Source of the DNA: Vulcanimicrobium sp035943995
GTDB lineage: Bacteria; Vulcanimicrobiota; Vulcanimicrobiia; Vulcanimicrobiales; Vulcanimicrobiaceae
NCBI GenBank assembly: GCA_035943995.1
Contig: DASZBS010000104.1
Coordinates: 1 to 64,000, forward strand
DNA: 64,000 nt
Direction: 5' to 3'
Below are positions 8,630-16,129 of this stretch, one piece after another (positions within the stretch are counted from its first letter, which is position 1; each line of letters begins with the position of its first letter). A model generated the notes under the pieces. The model was given only the letters and a program-made list of their open reading frames with translations, made no database searches and was not told the DNA's origin. The position numbers and the translations under genes were made by a program.

Positions 8630-9126
8630 GACGAGAGCGCCCGCAGCAGTCGCTTGCGCGCCAGGTGCAGCCGCGAACGCACCGTGCCTTGCGGGATTCC
8701 CAGCAAACCGGCAACAGTGCTGGGCTCCAGTTCCTGGATCGCGCACAAGAGGAGCGCATCACGCAGTTTCTGCGGTAGACGGTCGATCTCAACGCGAACG
8801 CGGGCCTCGAACTCGCGATCTTCGGCCACCGCTGCGATGTCGACGACAGCCGTCGCGTCGCCGGCTGCCAGGTCTTCGCGTCTGCGCGACCGGTTGTCGG
8901 CGCGAATGCGGTTGAGCGCGAGGTTCCGGGCGATCCGGCAAACCCAGCTTCGAAACCGCTCCGGTTTGCGCAGGCTCGTAGCCTTCGTGAACGCGAGCAC
9001 GAAGGCGTCTTGCGTGACGTCTTCCGCATCCGACGCGTTGCCGAGCAAGCCGAAGGCAATTTGATATACCACGCGCTGGTTCTCCCGCACGAGCCGTTCG
9101 AAGTCGTCAAAGCCCGGCTTTTTCAC
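8626..9126 (-). CDS. ECF-type RNA polymerase sigma factor
   Basis: A 166-residue group IV sigma factor. Region 2 (about residues 8-75) has A-F-G-L-L-G-N-A-S-D-A-E-D-V-T-Q-D-A-F. Region 4 (about 110-165) has L-P-Q-K-L-R-D-A-L-L-L and a helix-turn-helix with V-A-G-L-L-G-I-P-Q-G-T-V-R-S-R-L. It overlaps its anti-sigma gene by 4 bases and heads the four-gene group that ends with the selenoprotein candidate. Targets are unknown. Self-regulation is usual for such pairs, but I cannot assign a certain promoter in the 51 bases upstream. Confidence 0.92.
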   Translation of the reverse strand: MKKPGFDDFERLVRENQRVVYQIAFGLLGNASDAEDVTQDAFVLAFTKATSLRKPERFRSWVCRIARNLALNRIRADNRSRRREDLAAGDATAVVDIAAVAEDREFEARVRVEIDRLPQKLRDALLLCAIQELEPSTVAGLLGIPQGTVRSRLHLARKRLLRALSS

Positions 9127-9177
9127 GAATCACTCGCAACGCAGACACCGCCGCGGCGTCTCGCGTTCACGGGAAGG

Positions 9178-9474
9178 CTACGGCTGCGCGCCCATCCGGA
9201 CGTAGGCGGCGCCGCGCGCGTCGAGATAGACGGCCGTCCTGGTCTCCACGATCCGTGCGATCACCGCCGTGCAGGCCGGGCAGCGCAGCACCACACCCGG
9301 CCCGCGTGTAAACGCGATCAAAGCGCCCATCTCCGCATCGTTCGCGCAGCCGGCACATCGTGCGACGGCCGTGGTCATGTCCCGGCCGAAGATCTGCTCC
9401 AGCCGGCCGGCAACCGCGTTCCCGTCCACCATCAGGGCCATGTTCATGTCAGCCTCGTTGTCGTCCACGTTCAC
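9178..9474 (-). CDS. DUF6510 family protein
   Basis: A 98-residue protein with two C-x2-C pairs (C-A-G-C and C-P-A-C), likely a small zinc ribbon. The V-D-G-N-A-V-A-G-R-L start and the order of motifs fit DUF6510, a family usually encoded next to a cytoplasmic molybdopterin oxidoreductase and its flavin reductase, as here. The GTG start at 9474 follows an AGGAG sequence and lies 6 bases after the reductase gene. Role unknown; it may help assemble or regulate the neighbouring enzyme. Confidence 0.75.
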   Translation of the reverse strand: MNVDDNEADMNMALMVDGNAVAGRLEQIFGRDMTTAVARCAGCANDAEMGALIAFTRGPGVVLRCPACTAVIARIVETRTAVYLDARGAAYVRMGAQP

Positions 9475-9480
9475 GTCTCC

Positions 9481-10221
9481 TCACGGTCCCGTCGGGCCGA
9501 ATCGCTCCGTACGGATGTGCCCGGGCGGCAGCCCCATCGCCACGAGCGCGTTCGACACCGACTCCACCAAGAGCGTCGGTCCGCACACATACGAGCGAAC
9601 ACCGGTTCCGAGCGGTTGCACGACCTCGCTCAACATCGCCGCATCGATTCGGCGCTGATACCCGGTCCAGCCCGGCGGAGCGTGCCGCGTGAACGTGAAC
9701 ACCACCTTCACGGTGCCGTCGCCGCTCGCAAGCCTATCGAGCTCGGCTCGGTAGATGACGTCGTCGGCGCTTCGGCTGCTGTACAGAAGCCGCACGGGAA
9801 CCTGCGATTGCCGGGCCGCGCGGTGGCGCAGCATCGCCATCAGGGGCACGACTCCGGACCCGCCGCCGACGAGCAGCAACGGGCCGCCTAACGACACGTC
9901 CCAAACGAAGTATCCGCCGATGGGGCCGCGTACCTCGATCCGGTCGCCGGGGACGACGACGTCGTGCAAATAGGTCGAAACCTCGCCGCCTTCGATGCGT
10001 TCGACGGTCAAATCGATCTCACCGGCGCGCTCGGGCTCGGAGGCGATCGAATAGCTGCGTTCGGTGCGGTAACCGTCAGGGGCCGTCAGGCGCACGTCGT
10101 AGTGCTGACCCGGCCGGTGGTCCAGCCGATCGGGCAGCGTCAGCGCGAACGTCTTGGTCTGCGGCGTCTCCGTCGTTATCCGGGCGACGTGCGCGATCTG
10201 CCATTCGAGAGCGGGTTGCAC
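9481..10221 (-). CDS. FAD/NAD(P)-binding ferredoxin reductase-like oxidoreductase
   Basis: A 246-residue reductase of the ferredoxin-NADP reductase superfamily. It shows the flavin-binding R-S-Y-S-I-A-S motif, a nucleotide-binding L-L-V-G-G-G-S-G-V-V-P and the late C-G-P motif (Y-V-C-G-P-T). The GTG start at 10221 lies 2 bases after the molybdoenzyme stop. Together the two should form an electron-transfer pair passing electrons between NAD(P)H and the molybdenum cofactor. Confidence 0.87.
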   Translation of the reverse strand: MQPALEWQIAHVARITTETPQTKTFALTLPDRLDHRPGQHYDVRLTAPDGYRTERSYSIASEPERAGEIDLTVERIEGGEVSTYLHDVVVPGDRIEVRGPIGGYFVWDVSLGGPLLLVGGGSGVVPLMAMLRHRAARQSQVPVRLLYSSRSADDVIYRAELDRLASGDGTVKVVFTFTRHAPPGWTGYQRRIDAAMLSEVVQPLGTGVRSYVCGPTLLVESVSNALVAMGLPPGHIRTERFGPTGP

Positions 10222-10223
10222 GG

Positions 10224-10829
10224 TCAGTCTCCGCTGTACCGCTCTTCTTTCCAGGGGTCGCCGTGCATGTTGTAGCCGAGCGACTCCCAGAAACCCGCCT
10301 CGTCGCGCTCCATGAAGCGCAGGCCACGCACCCATTTGGCGCTCTTCCAGAAATAAAGATGCGGAACGACGAGCCGCGCGGGGCCGCCGTGTTCGGCCGC
10401 AAGCGTTTTATCGTCGAACTGATAGGCGATGAACGCTTGCCCGTTCACCATCTCGGCGAGCGGGATGTTCGTGGTGTACCCGCCGTCGGACGAGGCCATC
10501 ACGTAGCCGGCGGCCGCGTCGACTTGGACGCTTTCGAGCAGCGTGTCGACGGAAACCCCGCGCCACTTGGTGTCGAGCTTCGTCCATTTGGTGACGCAAT
10601 TGATGTCGACGATGAATTCCTGACTCGGCAGTTTGAGAAACGCATCCCAGGTCCAACTCATCGGAGACCGTACGAGACCATCCAACGTGAACGACCACCG
10701 GTCGAGCGGTGTGCGGGGCGTTGGCCCGGCCGAAAGGACGGGGAAATCTGTGACGAGATACTGGCCCGGCGGGAGACGCTTTTCCACCTCGGCCGGTCGC
10801 CGGCGTCCGAAAAACCCACGCGAGATCAC
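10224..10829 (-). CDS. Sulfite-oxidase-like molybdopterin oxidoreductase
   Basis: A 201-residue protein of the sulfite oxidase/YedY molybdopterin fold. The molybdenum-ligand Cys lies in I-N-C-V-T-K-W near residue 78, and the pterin-binding H-G-G-P-A-R-L and K-S-A-K-W motifs are present. It has no signal peptide and no haem or dimerisation domain, so it is a small cytoplasmic form. The flavin reductase and DUF6510 genes follow directly. Substrate is not evident; protein or small-molecule sulfoxides or sulfite are possibilities. Confidence 0.87.
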   Translation of the reverse strand: MISRGFFGRRRPAEVEKRLPPGQYLVTDFPVLSAGPTPRTPLDRWSFTLDGLVRSPMSWTWDAFLKLPSQEFIVDINCVTKWTKLDTKWRGVSVDTLLESVQVDAAAGYVMASSDGGYTTNIPLAEMVNGQAFIAYQFDDKTLAAEHGGPARLVVPHLYFWKSAKWVRGLRFMERDEAGFWESLGYNMHGDPWKEERYSGD

Positions 10830-10906
10830 GTCAGCCTCCGCTTCTCCGAAGCGGCTTCAGCGCCGAATCGGAACCGCACAATTCTTCGTCGGCCGCCCGG
10901 ACCTGC

Positions 10907-11551
10907 CTACTTTTCCACGCCGAAAAGATGACCCAGCCACGCATAATAGCGCGGCTGGGCGGCGCGTAACGTCTCCCGGTTTCCGGGCGGACGGTCGACG
11001 TGACCCGACAGATACAGGCTGCCCGTGACGGCGAAGAACTCCATCGAGTTCACGAGCACGTACGAGCGCGCCGGGTAGAGCCCGCCGTTGCGCGCCTCAT
11101 TGTAGAACTCGAGGATGTCGGGGTTGCGCGCGCCCTGCGGCAGCACGAACGCGTGGTACGCGTGAAGCAGCTCGTGCAACACGATCGGCTGTTGCGGCGG
11201 GAGATGCGTGTCGACCTCGATCCCGCCGTTGCGGGAGAAGCGATCGCGCGCACCGGGGCGCACGAGGATGTGCTGCGACCGGAAGAACGTGAGGATGTCC
11301 GCGCTCACGCCGCAATCGGCGACGACGTCGAGCTGATGCTCGACCGCCGAACGCGCACCGGCGTCGCCTTCGATCGCCGCCGCGTCCACGGTGAAGCCCC
11401 GATAGAGAAGAACGCCTCGCGGCGCATCGGTTGGCGGAGCAGCCGTAGCCTGCGCGACGATCCGCGGCGGCTCGAGTGCCGCCGCTGCAACGTTCGAAGC
11501 GACGAACGCGGCGAGCACGAGCGAAGCGATTCCAGCAACGGTACTTGTCAT
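10907..11551 (-). CDS. Secreted HExxH metallopeptidase-like protein
   Basis: A 214-residue protein with an N-terminal signal peptide (hydrophobic to about residue 24). It has a zinc-binding motif H-E-L-L-H-A-Y-H near residue 128, with E-F-F-A-V-T downstream as a possible third-ligand region. The fold around the motif resembles anthrax-lethal-factor/Mlc-titration type peptidase-like domains, but I cannot name a family with certainty. Its start overlaps the stop of the upstream phosphatase gene (ATGA), so the two are co-translated. Confidence 0.6.
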   Translation of the reverse strand: MTSTVAGIASLVLAAFVASNVAAAALEPPRIVAQATAAPPTDAPRGVLLYRGFTVDAAAIEGDAGARSAVEHQLDVVADCGVSADILTFFRSQHILVRPGARDRFSRNGGIEVDTHLPPQQPIVLHELLHAYHAFVLPQGARNPDILEFYNEARNGGLYPARSYVLVNSMEFFAVTGSLYLSGHVDRPPGNRETLRAAQPRYYAWLGHLFGVEK

Positions 11552-12789
11552 GGGTTCATCCTACCCGCGACGGCCCACCGGCGATCCGCGTCTCGGGGGC
11601 TGGATCCGATGGAGATGGTGAAGATCGCCACGTCGTCGGTGGCGACGCCGAGAACGGCGCGGCGGATGGTGGCCGCGGCGGAGTCCGAACCGTAAATGTC
11701 GTCGCTCGCAAGCGCTTCCCGCAGCCGGCGCTCCCCCTCGAAAACGTCGCGCGTGGATTCCGTGAGCCCGTCCGTGTACAAGACGAGCAACGAGCCTTCC
11801 TGAAGAACCACGGTGACGCTATTGCTCGCGACGTGCTCGTTGCGCAGTCCGAGCGGGAGATCCACCGCAAAGAGCTCGGACAACGAGCCGTCGGCGTGCC
11901 GCAACATCGGTGGCGGGTGACCGGCCGACGCATAGGAGAACGCGAGCGTGAGCGGGTCGAGGATCCCGACGAACGCCGTGACGATCCGGTCGGGCTGTTC
12001 GGATCGCAGTGCGCGGTCCGCGGCATCGAGCACGGCCACGGGTTCCGGAAAGACCTGCGCCGCGCCCCGAATCGCTTGACGAACTGCCGCCATCGTGACG
12101 GCGGCGTCGAGACCGTTGCCGACGACGTCGCCCACGGAAACGACGACGCGGCCGTCCGGAATCCGGAACGCGTCGTACCAATCGCCGCCGACGAGGACGC
12201 CTTCACCGGACGCTTCGTACATCGCGTCGAATTTGAGCCCCGGGACCGTCGGCAGCAATTTCGGCAACGCGGCGTTTTGAAAGGCCAGCGAAGCGCGGTG
12301 CTCGCGGTCGAGCTGGGAACGAAAATCGGCCTCGCGCGACACGGACTTGGTCGTCTCGACGCACGTGCACAGCACGCCGCCTTCTTCATCGTCGGCGCCG
12401 ATCCGGCTGTACGAAAACGTGAAATACGTTTGCTCCGGAAAGCCGTTGCGCTCCAGCACGAGCGGCAGGTCCTCGCCCCAAGCGGGCTCACCGTTTACGA
12501 ACGCTTCGTGCAGGAGCGGACCGATCGTGTTCCAGATCTCCGGCCAGCAGTCGCGCGCGAATTGCCCGAGCGCGCCGGGATGACGCGCGCCGAGAATCGG
12601 GACGAACGCGTCGTTGTACACCTGTACCAGATCGCGGCCCCAGAACACCAGCATCGGGAAACGGGTCTTCAGCGCGATACCGACCATGAGGCGTAACGTC
12701 GCCGGCCACCCCGACCGCGGCCCGAGCGGGGTGCCGCCCCAGTCGAATCGTTCGATCCGGCTCGCCATCATGGCGTCTCGGTCTGCCAT
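11548..12789 (-). CDS. PAS-like sensor plus SpoIIE-type PP2C phosphatase
   Basis: A 413-residue protein. The N-terminal 160 residues (P-L-G-P-R-S-G-W-P start, V-F-W-G, Y-N-D-A-F) match the PAS-like sensor region often fused to GAF or histidine-kinase modules. The rest is a complete PPM/SpoIIE phosphatase with G-G-D-W-Y-D-A-F, G-D-V-V-G-N-G-L-D-A-A, S-A-G-H-P-P-P, Y-T-D-G-L-T-E and D-D-V-A-I-F. Such enzymes dephosphorylate anti-sigma antagonists in partner-switching stress responses. It is the first gene of the minus-strand run. Confidence 0.87.
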   Translation of the reverse strand: MADRDAMMASRIERFDWGGTPLGPRSGWPATLRLMVGIALKTRFPMLVFWGRDLVQVYNDAFVPILGARHPGALGQFARDCWPEIWNTIGPLLHEAFVNGEPAWGEDLPLVLERNGFPEQTYFTFSYSRIGADDEEGGVLCTCVETTKSVSREADFRSQLDREHRASLAFQNAALPKLLPTVPGLKFDAMYEASGEGVLVGGDWYDAFRIPDGRVVVSVGDVVGNGLDAAVTMAAVRQAIRGAAQVFPEPVAVLDAADRALRSEQPDRIVTAFVGILDPLTLAFSYASAGHPPPMLRHADGSLSELFAVDLPLGLRNEHVASNSVTVVLQEGSLLVLYTDGLTESTRDVFEGERRLREALASDDIYGSDSAAATIRRAVLGVATDDVAIFTISIGSSPRDADRRWAVAGRMNP

Positions 12790-12897
12790 CCACGCGGTTT
12801 TTCGGCGAAAGCGCGGAGCACCCTAGGCGAGCCGGACCACCTGCCCGCCAAGCAGAACGATCTGCGCCGGTGCAACAAGCCGCTCAGGGCGCGACGT

Positions 12898-13980
12898 CTA
12901 CGCGAGCGTCAGGACGGTGCGGGCGACCTCGCCGGCTTTCATCGCTCGGAACGCGTCGTTGACGTCTTCGAGCTTGCCCGTCCGCGTGATCATCTCGTCG
13001 AGTTTCAGCCGCCCCTGCATGTAGAAGTCGATGTAGCGCGGGATGTCGACGCGGAAGCGGTTCGAGCCCATCATGCTGCCCTGGAGCTTGCGCTCCCACA
13101 GCAGCAGACGCGCATCCACTTCGATCTTGTGGCCCAGCGGGATCATGCCGATGATCGTCGCCGTGCCGCCGGCGTTCAGGCATTCGAACGCCTGCGCCGC
13201 GACCTTCGCGATACCGATCGCCTCGAACGAATAGTCGACGCCGCCGCCCGTCATGTCGCGGACGGCGCGCACGGGGTCGTGCGTCGACGCGTCGACGACG
13301 TGCGTGGCGCCCAGCTCCTCGGCCTTTGCCAACTTGCTCGCGATCAGGTCGACGGCGATGATCTGCCGCGCGCCGGCGATGCGGGCTCCTTGAATCGCCG
13401 CCAGGCCGACGCCGCCGGTGCCGAAGACGGCCACCGTCGATCCGGCTTGGATCCGCGCCGTGTTCAGTACCGCCCCGACGCCCGTCAGCACGCCGCAGCC
13501 GATGAGCGCGGCGCGGTCGAGCGGCATGTCGTCGCGAATCTTCACGATCGCGTGCTCGTGCAGCAGCATCCGTTCCGCATAGCCCGAGATGTTCAGGAAC
13601 TGGTGCATCGGCCCGCCGTTTTGCGAGAGGCGCGGCGGCTGCGTGGCGGCACGCCGCAATTCGGGGTTCAGGCAGCGGTTCGGGTGCCCGGTGAGGCACT
13701 GGTCGCAGTGCCCGCAGAACACCGACAAACACGACACGACGTGGTCGCCCGGCTGCACGTACGTCACCTGATCGCCCACCTCTTCGACGATCCCCGCGGC
13801 TTCGTGTCCGAGCACGGCGGGCGCCGGGTGCTGCCACAAGCCTTCGACGAAGTGCAGATCGCTATGGCAAACGCCGACGGCGATAGTCCTCACCAGCACC
13901 TCGTGGCCCAGCGGCCGGTCGACGTTCACGTCTTCGATCGCCAAGGGTTGGTTCGCGCCGTGGAACACCGCCGCTTTCAT
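12898..13980 (-). CDS. Zinc-dependent class III-like alcohol dehydrogenase
   Basis: A 360-residue medium-chain dehydrogenase. Catalytic-zinc ligands are visible at C38 (V-C-H-S-D) and H59 (G-H-E-A). The structural zinc Cys cluster lies at 89, 92, 95 and 103. The NAD-binding G-T-G-G-V-G-L-A-A is near residue 190, followed by the acidic end of beta-2 (V-D-L). It oxidises an alcohol or the glutathione/mycothiol adduct of formaldehyde; the sequence is close to the class III layout. The ATG at 13980 begins the family's M-K-A-A-V. Confidence 0.9.
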   Translation of the reverse strand: MKAAVFHGANQPLAIEDVNVDRPLGHEVLVRTIAVGVCHSDLHFVEGLWQHPAPAVLGHEAAGIVEEVGDQVTYVQPGDHVVSCLSVFCGHCDQCLTGHPNRCLNPELRRAATQPPRLSQNGGPMHQFLNISGYAERMLLHEHAIVKIRDDMPLDRAALIGCGVLTGVGAVLNTARIQAGSTVAVFGTGGVGLAAIQGARIAGARQIIAVDLIASKLAKAEELGATHVVDASTHDPVRAVRDMTGGGVDYSFEAIGIAKVAAQAFECLNAGGTATIIGMIPLGHKIEVDARLLLWERKLQGSMMGSNRFRVDIPRYIDFYMQGRLKLDEMITRTGKLEDVNDAFRAMKAGEVARTVLTLA

Positions 13981-14052
13981 GCCGGTTCGTTCAGCAGAGC
14001 GCCACGCTAGGCCCGTGGGGCGGGCGGATCGAATTTCGCGCTCTTGACGCGC

Positions 14053-14496
14053 ATGAAACGGTCTGGGCGGAGGACGGCGCCGGATTGGAAACCCGTCGTT
14101 TTCTACGGGGCCCTGTTGGCGGCGGGAACCGTCGCCTTGCAGTGGATTGACTACCAGCAGTTCGCGCGGGCGCATTCAGGCCACGTCTACACCTTTGTGA
14201 TCGCAGCCGGGTTTCTTGCACTCGGCGTCTACATCGGCGCGCGCGTGATCGGCCGGCCGCAGCCCTCGGCGTTCGACGGGAACGCGAAGGCCCAGGCCGC
14301 ACTCGGCATCAGCCCGCGCGAGCTCGCGGTCCTCCACGAGATCGCCGCCGGCCGCTCCAACAAAGAGATCGCGGCGCAGTTGCACGTCTCGCCCAACACG
14401 GTGAAGACCCATGTGGCGCGGCTGTTCGAGAAGCTCGACGCGACGCGGCGCACGGAGGCGATCAACAAGGCCCGCGAGCTGGGAATCGTGCCCTGA
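14053..14496 (+). CDS. Membrane-anchored LuxR-type response protein
   Basis: A 147-residue protein with two hydrophobic segments in the first 70 residues (about 17-33 and 48-66) and a C-terminal LuxR helix-turn-helix: I-S-P-R-E-L-A-V-L...S-N-K-E-I-A-A-Q-L...S-P-N-T-V-K-T-H. There is no receiver domain. The membrane part suggests a signal sensed at the membrane. A strong terminator follows 15 bases after the stop, so it is transcribed alone or ends a unit. Confidence 0.8.
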   Translation: MKRSGRRTAPDWKPVVFYGALLAAGTVALQWIDYQQFARAHSGHVYTFVIAAGFLALGVYIGARVIGRPQPSAFDGNAKAQAALGISPRELAVLHEIAAGRSNKEIAAQLHVSPNTVKTHVARLFEKLDATRRTEAINKARELGIVP

Positions 14497-14510
14497 CCGA
14501 CGCCGACTTC

Positions 14511-14538
14511 GGGTGATTTCGGCCGAATCACCCTTTTT
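14511..14538 (+). terminator. Rho-independent terminator
   Basis: The arms GGGTGATT and AATCACCC enclose a 7-base loop and are followed by five T's. It lies just after the LuxR gene ending at 14496. Confidence 0.85.
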
Positions 14539-14602
14539 ACCGATTGCATTGCGCGGCCGCGGCGCCGATGCTGGTGCTGCAATCTGCCTGAAGGAGGCCC
14601 TC

Positions 14603-15139
14603 ATGCTTCGGAGAGTGTTGTCGTACGGCGTGGTCGCGGGGGCGATCGTCGGCCTGCCGCTGTTCGGCATGACCGTCGCGATGAACGGCCATCCGCCGGC
14701 ACCTTACAGCGCGGTCATCGGCTATTCGATCATGCTGATCGCCCTCAGCACCGTGTTCGTCGCGATCAAGCGGCACCGCGACGCGGACTTGGGCGGCGTG
14801 ATCAAATTCTGGCCCGCCCTCGGGCTGGGGCTCGGCATCAGCCTCGTCGCCGCGATCTTCTACGTCGCGGCTTGGGAGGCGGCACTTGCGGTCACTCACA
14901 CCGATTTCGCCGGCACGTATGCGAACGTGATGATCGAACAGGAAAAGGCGAAGGGCGTCACCGGCGAAGCGCTGGCGAAATTCACCGCGGGGATGGAGCG
15001 GTTCAAGGCGGATTACAAGAACCCGTTCTACCGTCTGCCGGTGACCTTCGCCGAGATCTTCCCGATCGGGGTGCTGGTGTCGCTGGTGTCCGCCGGCCTT
15101 CTGCGAAACAGCCGCTTTCTGCCCGCGCGCCGAAACTGA
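14603..15139 (+). CDS. DUF4199-like membrane protein
   Basis: A 178-residue protein with four predicted membrane segments (about 5-25, 36-53, 70-92 and 150-168). Between the third and fourth is an acidic/basic stretch (E-Q-E-K-A-K-G-V-T-G-E-A-L...M-E-R-F) typical of DUF4199 proteins. The start follows an AAGGAGG Shine-Dalgarno. The function of the family is unknown. It is followed after 7 bases by a YciI-like gene. Confidence 0.75.
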   Translation: MLRRVLSYGVVAGAIVGLPLFGMTVAMNGHPPAPYSAVIGYSIMLIALSTVFVAIKRHRDADLGGVIKFWPALGLGLGISLVAAIFYVAAWEAALAVTHTDFAGTYANVMIEQEKAKGVTGEALAKFTAGMERFKADYKNPFYRLPVTFAEIFPIGVLVSLVSAGLLRNSRFLPARRN

Positions 15140-15146
15140 GAAGCTG

Positions 15147-15464
15147 ATGCCCTACTTTGTTCTGATACGCGAACGGACTTCCGGGTGGAACTGGTCCTTA
15201 CCGATGCGCCGGCAGGCGGAATGGGAGGGGCACGCCGCGTTCTTGGATGCGCTCGAGTCCGAGGGCTTCATCGTTGCCGGCGGCCCGCTAGGCGGTGAAG
15301 ACGACGCCGCGCGCGTCATGTTCGTCGTACGTGCACCTGATTCCGATGCGGTCGAGACTCGCATGGCGCAGGATCCGTGGACGCCGATGCACCTGTTGAC
15401 GACCGTCAGCATCGAACCGTGGACCGTCCTGCTCGGCGGCTTTCGCGCGGCGGCCGGTACGTAG
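15147..15464 (+). CDS. YciI-like protein
   Basis: A 105-residue ferredoxin-fold protein of the YCII family. It shows the usual M-P-Y-F-V-L-I-R-E start, an acidic-rich middle (F-I-V-A-G-G-P-L) and D-P-W near residue 83. These proteins are thought to be small hydrolases or ligand-binding proteins. The gene lies 7 bases after the membrane-protein gene and before a DUF1801 gene. Confidence 0.7.
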   Translation: MPYFVLIRERTSGWNWSLPMRRQAEWEGHAAFLDALESEGFIVAGGPLGGEDDAARVMFVVRAPDSDAVETRMAQDPWTPMHLLTTVSIEPWTVLLGGFRAAAGT

Positions 15465-15545
15465 CGGCCCGCTCAGGCCGAGCCGATCGACTGCGCGTGG
15501 AAGAACACGTTGCACGAGCTGCGCGAAATGAGAGGAGAGTGAAGG

Positions 15546-15911
15546 ATGAAATCTGGCGAGAGCAAGCCCAAGGATTACGATGAATACGCGTCTCGCTTTC
15601 CGAAAAGCGTTCAGCGGCTCTTACAGCAAATACGTCAAACGATCCGAAAGGCCGCGCCTCGAGCACAGGAGACGATCAGCTACGGCATGCCGGCGTTCCG
15701 GCAAGAGTCGATCCTCGTTTACTTCGCGGCCCACACGAACCATATCGGATTTTATCCGGGCGCATCGGGAATCGCGGCATTCAAGAAAGACCTAGCAGGG
15801 TATGAATTCGCGAAAGGCTCGGTGCAATTCCCAATCGACGAGCCGCTCCCGCTCGCGCTCGTCACGCGCATCGTGGAATTTCGCGTCAAAGAACGTTCAG
15901 CAAAAAGTTAG
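15546..15911 (+). CDS. DUF1801 (YdhG/YjhG-like) protein
   Basis: A 121-residue protein with the family's Y-D-E-Y-x-x-x-F-P at the start, then I-S-Y-G-M-P-A-F and H-I-G-F-Y-P near the middle, ending with R-I-V-E-F-R-V-K-E-R. It is preceded by a GAGAGGAG Shine-Dalgarno. DUF1801 proteins are related to the frataxin-fold YdhG group and have no firm function. Confidence 0.82.
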   Translation: MKSGESKPKDYDEYASRFPKSVQRLLQQIRQTIRKAAPRAQETISYGMPAFRQESILVYFAAHTNHIGFYPGASGIAAFKKDLAGYEFAKGSVQFPIDEPLPLALVTRIVEFRVKERSAKS

Positions 15912-15922
15912 GCCCCGCCGAG

Positions 15923-16090
15923 GTGCACACCGACGCGAAGACCAACTCGCCGCTGCGCGCGTTCCGTCCCTCCAAGCCCTATCAAACGGTGGATTTTCTG
16001 AACGCGATCCGGCCGCTGGCCGAAAAAGCGCGTCGCGGACACGAATCCGAAGAAAGTTTCCGTAGCCGCCGGAGAGCGCGGACGGCCTAG
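15923..16090 (+). CDS. Possible small ORF between DUF1801 and ABC1 kinase genes
   Basis: A GTG-initiated frame of 55 codons filling the gap between its neighbours. The product is basic with no signal or membrane segment and matches no family I know. Codon use is acceptable but the length is marginal. It may instead be a degenerate leftover of a longer gene. Confidence 0.3.
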   Translation: MHTDAKTNSPLRAFRPSKPYQTVDFLNAIRPLAEKARRGHESEESFRSRRRARTA

Positions 16091-16129
16091 ACGGTGAAGA
16101 AGCGACGGCGATGGGGTAGGACAGCGACC

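Noticed and set aside
9127..9177. An ECF-type autoregulatory promoter (GAAC...GTCT)
   Set aside because: The spacing (18 bases) and the -35 match are poor, so I could not support it.
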